From: Guillardia theta CCMP2712
Taxonomy: Eukaryota > Cryptophyceae > Pyrenomonadales > Geminigeraceae
Assembly (NCBI RefSeq): GCF_000315625.1
Contig: NW_005434496.1
Coordinates: forward strand, 47,646 to 77,645
Direction of reading: 5' to 3'
DNA length: 30,000 nt
Part shown: positions 1 to 8,866 of the stretch, in pieces
Layout of the letters: every line of letters begins with the position of its first letter
Numbering within the stretch: the first letter of the stretch is position 1
Translations under genes and position numbers: made by a program
The notes under the pieces: model-generated
Seen by the model: the letters and a program-made list of their open reading frames with translations, nothing else
Told to the model about the DNA's origin: nothing
Databases searched by the model: none

Positions 1-66
1 AAAAGAAAAAAAAAAAAAAAGAAAAGGAAGAAAAGAAAAAGAAAAATAGCACGCAATTCAAGGACT

Positions 67-1364
67 TCAAGTCACCTGGCTGACGACGCTGCTGTAGATG
101 TTCCGTGCTTGGGTCTAGGACCATCATGAGCTGACAGCCAACACATCTCAACCAAACTTACATCGACAAGTTCACAACCCTCTCATGCAGAATGTCAAGG
201 GGTCTTGCAATCATCGTGAGTTCGATACGCACTCAACACCGCAACCTGTCACCTGTACTCCTTCAGAACAGTTCCGTTGGCCCTCGCAGCATCAGTGATG
301 TTGCTAGGCAGCTGCTGTTTTGAGGGAGGTTGAGAGTTGAGATAGTATGGAGGGAGGACGCGGGTGCTGTTTCCTTGTAGTCCCACATCGAAACCCTCGT
401 GAGTCAACTTCTGACGTTTGACTTCTGCGGTAGCTGCAGTTGACGATCTTGATGGAGTTGCGTCGGGAGATTTGGGAGGCTCGTCAAGATCTGATAGCGT
501 TCTCTTGACAGCTTGTTTCTCCTCATTCGACGCTCCTTCAACGCTCAACTTGCTTGGCTCTTGTGCGACTTTCGACAACACCCACTCTACCCGTCCACCA
601 AGTTTCTGCAAGCAGGGACATTCATCATGAGAAGGGGCAGGAGGGGAAGGAGAAAGGCGAAAGCATCAAGAGGGGAGGGAACAAAAGAGAGTGAGGGAAA
701 CAAAAGGAGAGGGAGAGGGAGAGGGAGTGCGGGAAGGAGAGGGTGATGGAGAGGGAGTGCGGGAGCGGGAGCGCGAGGGAGAGGGCAAGGGAAAGGGCAA
801 GGGAGAGGGAGAGGGAGAGAGAGAGGGAGAGGGCGAGAGGGAGGGGAGGAGGATGGGGAGGGAGAGAGAAAGCGGGAGGGAGGAGAGGTCTACCTGGCAT
901 ATACCAACAGAGCATGCACACCACGAGAAGCTGCTGGAGCTTGACGCCAGGAAGATGAGCTTCTCGAGCGAGGTGAACTTTGACTTGCGAGCACGTAAGA
1001 CAAGGAGGGAGGCAGAGCTAGCAGACCTTGTCTTCAGGAAGCTGTATGTCAACGCAACACACAGCATGATGAGACGCATCGGAAGGGAAACACTGGGACC
1101 AGTCAGCCACAGCAGCATGCCATGGTTGGTAGGGTGAACCTTGGAGGTCAGAGGGCTGTTCAGGTCAAGGGTGCCGCACTGCAGTCCTCCTCGCAGCGCC
1201 TCTCGAGTCTCCTCTTGCCTTCTTCCCATCCATGAGCTATCTCTCCACCTTGTGTATCCCACGGATCGATCTGCTTCCTCTGCCTCCCCCCATGAGGTTG
1301 AACGCGCCCATCGGTGCTGTACCAGGGCAAGCAACATGAAGACGATGAGGACAGTCCTGGTCAT
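67..1364 (-). CDS. Putative multi-exon protein with signal peptide; 3' exons best supported
   Basis: I do not recognise this protein. The best part is the 3' end. An exon at 605..253 follows a good acceptor (cttgcag) and encodes a charged Ser/Pro/Lys-rich segment. It joins in phase to 203..162 (ending at a consensus GTAAGT donor) and to 91..67, where TGA closes the frame. Upstream on the same strand an ATG at 1362-1364 opens a typical secretory leader (MTRTVLIVFMLLALVQ). Small exons that keep phase 0 can be drawn between the two parts, but their donors are weak, so the link is tentative. The 606-893 intron would be almost pure pyrimidine on the coding strand. An open frame on the opposite strand at 890-1137 also has coding-like composition and competes with the middle exons. 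I am fairly sure of the 3' exons and unsure of everything above 605. Confidence 0.4.
640..890. repeat. GA-rich low-complexity tract
   Basis: Almost pure purine on the + strand, built from GAGAGGGA, GGGAGT and GGGCAA variants. Frames across it give meaningless Arg/Gly/Glu (+) or Leu/Ser/Pro (-) strings, so I treat it as intronic or intergenic rather than coding. Confidence 0.8.
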
Positions 1365-2502
1365 GATAGGATAAGGTGCTGTGTGCGTGCTCTTGAAGCC
1401 AAGGGTGCCCCGCAACCAAACTCTCTCATCATAATGAGACCTGGAAACAATTTCAGTCTGCTGGTATGAATCAGCCATATCTTGTCTCCACCTCACCCTT
1501 CATGTTCTGCTCTCCCGTGATGTCATTTTTTCTTTCCCTTTCCCTCTCTCCTCCCTTCCTTTGCACATTCACCAATCCATTCACATCCTATCCTTTCCCC
1601 TCTCCTTCCCACCCCCCTTAACTCCCCTACTCACTTCTCCTATCTTCTCCTCTCCCATCGCTCTCCTTATCCTCCCCTCCCCTCTCCTTCTCCCCTCTCC
1701 TCTCCTCTCCACTCCTCTCCTCTTCCCTGTGCTCTTTCTCCCTCCCTTGACCTGCTTTGAGGCTACTCGCCATTTCTCTGTTCACCCCACCCCTTATTTT
1801 CAAGTAAAGACTACCGGTAGTATCTTTTAAATGTTTACTCAATTTCCCTTCCTCAAGATTTTCTTCAGGGTCAATCTGTGTCCACGACCTTTCCTTGCTC
1901 ATCCTCCGGCTCCTCCTCTCCCTCTGCCTCCTTCTACTCTCCTCCTCTCCTCCTCTCCTCCTCTCCTCCTCTCCTCCCTCCTCTCCTCCTCTCCTCCTCT
2001 CCTCCTCTCCTCCTCTCCTCCTCTCCTCCTCTCCTCCTCTCCTCCTCTCCTCCTCTCCTCCTCTCCCTCTGCCTCCTCTCCTCCTCTCCTCCTCTCCTCC
2101 TCTCCTCCTCCTCTCCTCCTCTCCTCCTCTCCTCCTCTCCTCCTCTCCTACGCCCCTACCCCCCACTCTCCTACTCTCCTACGCTCCTCTCCTAGCTCTG
2201 TCCTACCCTCTTTCCTCTTACCTCGAATCTTTCGCCTTTCACCTCTCGTATCTCGAGTCTCCTCATCTGAATCCATAAGGGATCTTCAACTCAGTGTCAC
2301 AAATCAGAATATCTCAGTGGGGAAGGGCAGTATCAGGAAGGCAACGAGTTCTGGAGGACGACAGCAGGAGGGGAACCAATAGGCTCAAGTCACAGGAAGG
2401 CGAGGTGAGAGCAGGAGAACAGAAGTGAGAGCAGGAGCACAGAAGGTGAGAGCAGGAGCACAGAAGGTGAGAGCAGGAGAGGGGTGTTCTTCACACCCTA
2501 CC
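1365..2502. other. Gene-free, pyrimidine-rich interval with CTCCT array
   Basis: No convincing exon is seen. The interval is strongly CT-rich on the + strand. From about 1930 to 2160 it is a nearly perfect CTCCT/CTCCTC array, which makes long but artificial open frames (Ser/Pro/Leu on +, Glu/Arg/Gly on -). From 2406 to about 2478 a roughly 20 bp unit (agaagtgagagcaggagcac-like) is repeated three to four times just before the start codon at 2503, so it probably lies in the promoter or 5' UTR of the next gene. Confidence 0.7.
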
Positions 2503-5500
2503 ATGGGAACTGTTGCTAAGACAACATTCTTCATAATCTTCTTCTGCCTCTTGGACTCTTTCCTTGCCAAGGGCGAGGAGGAACCAGGGGATCTGTTTGC
2601 TCGCTACGTGAAAAGACTGTGCTCGATATGCAGCAACAGGCGAGAAGACTGCGGTTGCGACGAGACCCTACATGGCAGCGCGGGAGGCTTCCGCCTCCTC
2701 CACGAGTACGCTCTCAAGTACGAGGGATGGGCTGAGGAAGTGAGGAAAGGAAGAGCACAAGAGCTGAGGTTTGTAGTGGCGGACGTGACGGGAGGAGGGT
2801 TCGGGAATCAGATCTTTCAAGCCATTCAAGGGCTGCTGGTGGCTCTCGAGCTTCAGATGCCGCTAGTCGTGATGGGAGTGCATACACGAGAGCAGACAGC
2901 AAGGCTGGGGATGACGTGGCACCCAAACCTCGAGCAGCACTACGTGTTCAACGCTGTCCTTCCCCTCATTGATGAGAACGTGCTGGAGGAGCTGAGGTGG
3001 AGAGAGGGGAGGTTGACGAAGATGGTATACACGCATGACGCGGAAGGAATCGAGTTCTTGACGTGCAGGAACTGGCACGAGGAGGCAGCAGGGTATCAGT
3101 TCTTGCGGATCCATGGCATCACAGATGTACACATGGCGGAGCTTAACGTCTACCATGGAAGAAGCATCAAGGAAGCTTTCAGAGGAAAGACTTTCTTTTG
3201 GTTGTCACACTTCCTATGGGACAGAGATCGATGGGTGCAGGAGGTCGTTCAGGTAGAAACTTCTCCTCCCGCCCCCTGGGATGGTCTGCGGACAGTCCAA
3301 GAGCTCGGCACCCTCCTTCCGGCGTCTCCTCAAGCCCTGAGAGTTGGGCTTCACCTCAGATTGGGAGGTCACTTCTTGCACTTCGACCACAGGCACGCGT
3401 TCAAGGAGGGGTCGGACGTGCTCGACGGCCTCGACCCGCTGCAGTTCTACTGTGGTGGGCATGCAAACTCCGTCAAGACTGTGGGGCCCTGTCTGAGGAC
3501 GATCATAGCAAGACACGGGGAGGGCCACGAGAGGATAGTCGTGCTGTGGTCGTCTGACAATGGGAGGATCTCTGAAAGATTCATCGAGGAGGTCGTCAGG
3601 ATCCCGCACGTGAGTGTTGTTCGCATCCTCCACAAGGAGGAGGAGAGGTATGACCACCCCGAGATCAGGTACGCCATGGCAGACGTCGCACTTGTGTCGC
3701 TGTCCGAGATGTTCCTCGGCACTGCGCTCTCATCCTTCTCCTTCTACATGCACGCTTCCTCCCTCATCGTCCCCTACTACATGGGCCACGTGCCTGGATC
3801 AGGCTGCAAGAGAGCGGCGAGCAGCGAGGCAGGGCTGGTGACTCACAGCGTCGGCTCTATGCATGTGTGGTCTTCTTGCTTCGAGGACGAGGACGAGGAG
3901 GGAGGAAGGGAGAGAGGAGCAGCGTGCGAGATCGCTGACAAGGAACTAGAGGAAACCATGAGAGGCTGCACTGCGGTGTTCGAGATCTTCCGTCATAACT
4001 GCCTGCAACGAGCTGTAACGTGTGTCTCTGACGCAGACATCAAGAACTGGTCGAGCAGTCTCAATCTCGAGACCGACATGGGAAACTTTTACAACCTGCG
4101 ATGGTCGCGCGATGGTTTGAGGTGGCACTACCTCGTCCCTGACCTCATCGACTGCCACTCGTACCGGGAAGCTAAGAAACTTGCTGCCAGTGAGCTGGAG
4201 GACAACGACAGGAACGACTCAGTGCAAGAGCAGTCAGAAGTGCGTTCACGTCAGGATGTTGTTGCAGAAGAGTCAGATTCCCTCGATCGTCGCTTCAAGG
4301 CGTTTGCACAGGCTGTTTGCCAGAAGTGTAAGGCCAAACAAGAAGACTGCGGTTGTGAAGAGCTGCTCTCCTCGGATCCTTTTTTCACCCTCCACAAGTA
4401 CGCGAGCAAGTACGAGGAGTGGTCGCGGAGGCAGGACGACAGGGAATACATGAATACCCTAAGGTGGGTTGTCGTCGATGTCAACGGAGGGATCGGAAAT
4501 CAACTGCTACAAGCTGTCCTCGCACTGATGATCGCCATCCGGACTGACCGCGTGCTAGTTGTCAACCTGATGACTCCGGTGGAGTACAACCTGTCGCACG
4601 TGCTCCCCCTGCTCCCCCTCGAGGTACCAGCAAGTCTGGGATGGCCGAGAGTCTCTACCCGAGAGATCGCGACTGATCATCGGGATGGGAGGGATGGCGT
4701 GCAGTTCTGGACGTGTGGAGACTGGCGAGAGCTCGACGGTGTCAAGTTCCTGCACATGATGGGCTTGTCAGACGTTCACCTGCCGCTGCTGCATCCTGTG
4801 CATGGCTGGTGGTTCAGCAAGACATTCAGGGGAAAGCCCTTCTTCTTCCTGTCTTACTTGCTGTGGACGGGGGAGGAGATGATGGAATATCCTGTGGTCG
4901 TCAAGACCTTTCCTCGCTCTCAGCTCTCAGGGCCAGCCAGCATGCAGGCGCTCGTTGCGAAGCTCCGACACCTGACCGAGAGAGAGTCAGTGGGGATACT
5001 CGCCGTGCACATGAGGATGGGAGGGTACATGAAGAAGAAGTCGCAGGCGTACAGCCCGGAGGCTGGCAAAGGGGACGACTTTCTGCTCTTCAGCCATAAG
5101 AGCATCTTAACGCAAGACTGGGATGGAGAGGGCCTTTCCCCCCTCGAGCGCTACTGTCTTGGCGACGAGGCGTCGCTGCAGCCTGCGCTCGCATGTCTGG
5201 GGAGGCTTGTAGAGCAGATGAGGAGCTCGCAGGGCAAGGAGAAAGTGCTGCTGCTGTGGGCGACGGAGCGAGCGGACATGCTCGAGAAGATCGCTCCCTC
5301 CTTCTCCCAGGTGCACAACGTCACCATCCTCAAGGTCTCTCCCGACTCGCAGGCGCTGGAGGAGACGTGCTCCTCGTCTGACGTCATGAGGAGGCGCTGC
5401 CACTCGCTGGTCGGGCTGACCGACTTCTTCCTCCTAACTCAAGTCCACGACGTCTTTGTTGGTACCGCACACTCCACCTACACATACTGCATTCACAGCA

Positions 5501-5946
5501 GAAGCCTTTCGGTCCCTGTATACGTTGGGCTGTCGGCAGGAAGCTGCTCGGTAGGAAGCGGACATCAGGCCGGACTTTTCTCTCGCGGATCTACCCCAGC
5601 TGAGGAGCAAGTCCCGCTGCATTCCCAGCTGGGGGACATGGAGGTTGACAAGTATCGCAACTGCACCATGGGCTACTACATCGCGATGCACGGCTGCATG
5701 GAAGAGATCGCTACCTGTGTGACGGCAGAGCAAGTCAGGACGTGGGCTGCTCCCCTCCTGATTGGGCTTAACCATGTCGAGCTGTACGAGCAGCTCTGTG
5801 CTCGGGTGGGATGGCGGGGGCTGCGATTCGTGCCTTCAACTGGCATCGTCTGCAGCGAGATCCTCGATAGTCATCTAGAGAGGCTATGGGGAGAGGAGGG
5901 GAAGGCTGACGAGCACACTGCCGAAGGAGGGAAGGGAGGCGTCTGA
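2503..5946 (+). CDS. Secretory-pathway protein with two tandem GT37-like fucosyltransferase domains
   Basis: One uninterrupted exon of 1,147 residues. I chose ATG 2503 because it sits in a good context (ccATGG) and opens a signal peptide (FFIIFFCLLDSFLA). The in-frame ATG at 2425 only adds repeat-derived sequence. The protein is an internal duplication. Each half starts with a Cys cluster (CSICSNRREDCGC, CQKCKAKQEDCGC) and an LxxY(A)xKYExW motif that resembles the LRKYExLH region of plant xyloglucan fucosyltransferases. Each then has GGxGNQxxQ (near residues 97 and 661), HxRxGG (near 283 and 834), the likely GDP-sugar-binding Arg motif, and a late block ending in (F)xGTAxSxxxYxxHxxSLxVPxYxG. 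This order matches the GT37/GT11/O-fucosyltransferase fold. Predicted role: transfer of fucose (or another GDP-linked sugar) to a glycan in the ER or Golgi lumen. Both copies keep the motifs, so both may be active. Donor and acceptor are not determinable from sequence. Lack of introns is unusual beside its neighbours. Confidence 0.85.
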   Translation: MGTVAKTTFFIIFFCLLDSFLAKGEEEPGDLFARYVKRLCSICSNRREDCGCDETLHGSAGGFRLLHEYALKYEGWAEEVRKGRAQELRFVVADVTGGGFGNQIFQAIQGLLVALELQMPLVVMGVHTREQTARLGMTWHPNLEQHYVFNAVLPLIDENVLEELRWREGRLTKMVYTHDAEGIEFLTCRNWHEEAAGYQFLRIHGITDVHMAELNVYHGRSIKEAFRGKTFFWLSHFLWDRDRWVQEVVQVETSPPAPWDGLRTVQELGTLLPASPQALRVGLHLRLGGHFLHFDHRHAFKEGSDVLDGLDPLQFYCGGHANSVKTVGPCLRTIIARHGEGHERIVVLWSSDNGRISERFIEEVVRIPHVSVVRILHKEEERYDHPEIRYAMADVALVSLSEMFLGTALSSFSFYMHASSLIVPYYMGHVPGSGCKRAASSEAGLVTHSVGSMHVWSSCFEDEDEEGGRERGAACEIADKELEETMRGCTAVFEIFRHNCLQRAVTCVSDADIKNWSSSLNLETDMGNFYNLRWSRDGLRWHYLVPDLIDCHSYREAKKLAASELEDNDRNDSVQEQSEVRSRQDVVAEESDSLDRRFKAFAQAVCQKCKAKQEDCGCEELLSSDPFFTLHKYASKYEEWSRRQDDREYMNTLRWVVVDVNGGIGNQLLQAVLALMIAIRTDRVLVVNLMTPVEYNLSHVLPLLPLEVPASLGWPRVSTREIATDHRDGRDGVQFWTCGDWRELDGVKFLHMMGLSDVHLPLLHPVHGWWFSKTFRGKPFFFLSYLLWTGEEMMEYPVVVKTFPRSQLSGPASMQALVAKLRHLTERESVGILAVHMRMGGYMKKKSQAYSPEAGKGDDFLLFSHKSILTQDWDGEGLSPLERYCLGDEASLQPALACLGRLVEQMRSSQGKEKVLLLWATERADMLEKIAPSFSQVHNVTILKVSPDSQALEETCSSSDVMRRRCHSLVGLTDFFLLTQVHDVFVGTAHSTYTYCIHSRSLSVPVYVGLSAGSCSVGSGHQAGLFSRGSTPAEEQVPLHSQLGDMEVDKYRNCTMGYYIAMHGCMEEIATCVTAEQVRTWAAPLLIGLNHVELYEQLCARVGWRGLRFVPSTGIVCSEILDSHLERLWGEEGKADEHTAEGGKGGV

Positions 5947-6091
5947 AGGGAGGTACGAGGTGAGACATCGAGCAAGATTGACACTGCAGGGCAATAACAA
6001 CGAGCAACATGTTCATCAAAATTCATTCGATCATTCATAGAACAAAAAGCTCAACACCGCCTCCATTCTTGATCCTTGTCCTTCTTCACGC

Positions 6092-8207
6092 TTAGCTGTC
6101 CCCCTTGCCATTCTCAGGAGACGAGTTGTCCTGGAACTGAATGTTCGGCCAGGGGTCGGTGGCCGAGGCGTCTCCGGTGAAGCGCATGATCCGGTCCGGC
6201 ACATACCGAGGACAGTCGTCTCTCTCGATCGCCTGACAGCGCCTAAGAGATCCGCAAGAGTTCAAATCCTACACGCCTACCTGCACGCCTCCACTGGGCC
6301 CCTCATCGCTTTCAGAGAAGGCCAGGGGCATGTGGAAGCCAAGGTCGCAGAAGATTTTCCTGGAGGCTCAGAAGATCAGGAAGAGAAGCGTGAGCTGCAG
6401 CAGAGAGACCTTCTCCAAGACATTGGGATGAAAGACTCGATCTCCAAACACGTGCTAGCTCTGCTCCCTAGCTCACGACAACAGCGTTGAGGGCAGCAAG
6501 CGCTCACCGATGCTTCATGGCGAAGCCCTCCTTGTCAGCCGAGAGCTTGTCGTAGGTGATGGTGAGCTGAGCGATGAGGATGTTGAGCATCCCGATGGTG
6601 ACGCAGCTGGAGAGTTTCTGTCACATCCGATCTACTAGCAGGGGGCGAGAGAAAGAGATGGTGAACTTACGTTACAAACACAAGCAGGAGGAAGCGAGTA
6701 AGAGAAGAGATGTCTGAGTAGAGAGGCTGTGCTACACCAAGTACCTGCCATACAGCTGTCAGCCTGCCCCTCAACTTCATCGCAACATGTGCCAAATTAT
6801 CATCACGCATGAATCCATCGCATGTCAACATCGCTACATGTCTTTTACCTCTTGAAAGAGCAGCACGACTGTCTTGTCCCATCCCTGGTCGAAGGGAACG
6901 TCGCCTAGAATGGTCAAAGCGGAACCGAAGCCTGCGACTCTCTCAGGGTCGAGGCGATGACGTCAGCAGCAGAATGACCGGCGATGAGGATGAGAATCAT
7001 GAAGAGAGAATGATAGAGATCTCCGAACATGATGCCGATGGTGTAGGTGAAGGCTGCCATAGGAGTCGACAAGATGCTGATCTGCAAAAGGCAACGTCAC
7101 CAACAGACAAGAAGAAGATACAACTGGGAGAGAACCACAAGCTTCTCCACTGCCTCACCTGAAACATCTGAGCCCATAGCAGGACGGCAACGATCGCCTT
7201 CGAGGGTCGTCCGGATGTCGAGGAGGAGGCAGATGTTGCGGCCCCTGACGTGTCTGACTTGGCCTTGGAAGCAAGCAAGGTCCATGGGATTCCTCCGTTG
7301 AAATCTGTTACAGTGCGGTCAGATGTTACGGTGTACAACATCTGGCTAATATGGGACCGTTGAAGGCTCGGTTGCCGGTGGTTGAGTTGGTGCAATCAAC
7401 ACAAGTGGTGTCTCCGCATGACTGCGATGAAATGTTGAGTAGGAAGACAAGACAAGCTAGGACAGTCGGAATTACATGAGTCGCATATCCGTACAAGATT
7501 AGCGCAAACGACGTCATTCTAAGAAGATTCCAAATGCTTACAAGCCCCCTGCAGCCCCACGAGCTCAATCGCTGCATACACACATGCCGTCAAGTCACCT
7601 TGGAAGGCTAATACTGAAAGTTCCCAAATTAATCGGGACGAGAATGCTCCGTTGGAGCTGCAAGAAAACGACTCCAAGCTGAATGCAAAGAGAACAATAT
7701 GGGTCAGTTGAAGAGAGTTGCCAGGTCAGACCAACAAGACACGGAAGTAAACAACAAAGAGGTGGGATACATTCCCAAGATGTACAACCTGAAGGGCCAA
7801 AGATGCCGCGGCTGTGATCAACAGTAGGATACGAATAGGCTAGCAACAACACGAGAGTCAGAAGACTGATATCGCTTCTGTTTGCTTTGAACCTCCAGGT
7901 CAGGTTCGCATCCCGACGGATCTTGAACATATCCCAGCATGAAGAAGAGCAGCAAGACCAAGTATCCCAACTCCTTGATGCAGAACGTCTTCAACCCAAA
8001 TTTCTTCCACTTAAGCTCGAGCACTTTCCGAACAGCAGGGTGCTTGAAAGACTCGTTGTCATCTACGAAATGTCTTGATCACAACCATGAGCAAAAACAG
8101 AAGGCAGTCATACCGAGATTGACTAGCCATCCCAGAGGCGAATTCCAAGGGTCTTCCACAAGGTCTGGGTCTCCATAGAGTTCGCGAATGTAATAGTTGA
8201 CTCTGAT
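6092..8207 (-). other. TRP-like six-transmembrane cation channel domain
   Basis: After VNYYIRELYGDP and the FKHPAVRKVLELKWKKFG block comes S1 (LGYLVLLLFFMLGY), S2 (LLTLVLLLAYSYP), an S2-S3 linker, S3 (SIWNLLRMTSFALILYG), the S4 region (AIVAVLLWAQMFQ), S5 (LYHSLFMILILIAGFGSAL), a pore loop with LTILGDVPFD and VVLLFQEVLG, and S6 ending IGMLNILIAQLTITYDKL. The S6 end followed by a conserved cytosolic CLEIESF and GPSGGVQ stretch and DRIMRFTGDAS is the signature of ion-transport-family (PF00520) TRP-like channels. Introns between these exons are 47, 48, 50, 50, 51, 52, 53, 77, 104 and 144 nt among others. All joins preserve frame. Ion selectivity cannot be deduced. The stop codon is at 6092-6094. 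Confidence 0.85.
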
Positions 8208-8835
8208 CTGCAACCATGTAAACTCAATTGACTAGCGTTGATCGCCATGCCCGATATCGCTATTATGGTTTTGGGTCATCGTCGTGATTACACTGCTCTC
8301 CATCATCATCATCAGCATCATCATCACCATCACCATCACCATCACCATCATCACCATCACCATCACCATCTTTTTTTGGAATCTCATCGTAATCGTAATC
8401 GTAATCGTAAATGAGCATACTTTTCGTCCAGGAAGTTTCTCCTTGGAATGCCAAAGAAGGCCATCGAGAAGGACCGGCATCAGGTCAATACATTCTTTTC
8501 CAAGAGTCCCTATGATGTCGCGATGGTATTGAAACAATTCCTTTGACAACTCCGTGAATGATCCAACAACGCAAGACATATCTTCGTCTACCTCTCGTCC
8601 GTACCAGTAACCATGAATGTCTGCCCGAATGGTCAGCAGGTCACTGCAAAGAATACGTCAATGTTTCGAGGCGACATCTGCTTGTGAGTTTACCTCAAGA
8701 TGAATTCAACGATAGCGAACTTCCCATCATGCAGTGCCCAGTAGAGGGGGCTGATGCTTGCTCCATTGATGTCAACCTAATACAAGTTGTAATGCACTGA
8801 TGCACATCCCAAGTAGACATTATCATCATCATCAT

Positions 8836-8866
<31 letters not shown>

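Noticed and set aside
691-1137. Plus-strand open frame with an (EGEG/REGE) start and a charged end
   Set aside because: The first half is simple repeat. The second half (890-1137) has fair composition, but it has no ATG of its own in good context and competes with the minus-strand exon chain, so I list it only as an alternative.
1627-2382. Long Glu/Arg/Gly (-) and Ser/Pro/Leu (+) open frames
   Set aside because: They are translations of the CTCCT array in all frames and have no coding signal outside it.
3214-3657. Minus-strand 147-codon frame, and similar ones at 5107-5403 and 5434-5775
   Set aside because: Antisense shadows of the GT37-like gene, whose own frame contains the conserved motifs.
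6240-6300. GTTCAAATCC-like sequence reminiscent of a tRNA T-arm
   Set aside because: TTCAAATCC stands alone; no acceptor stem, D-arm or anticodon arm can be drawn, and it lies in a 48-nt intron.
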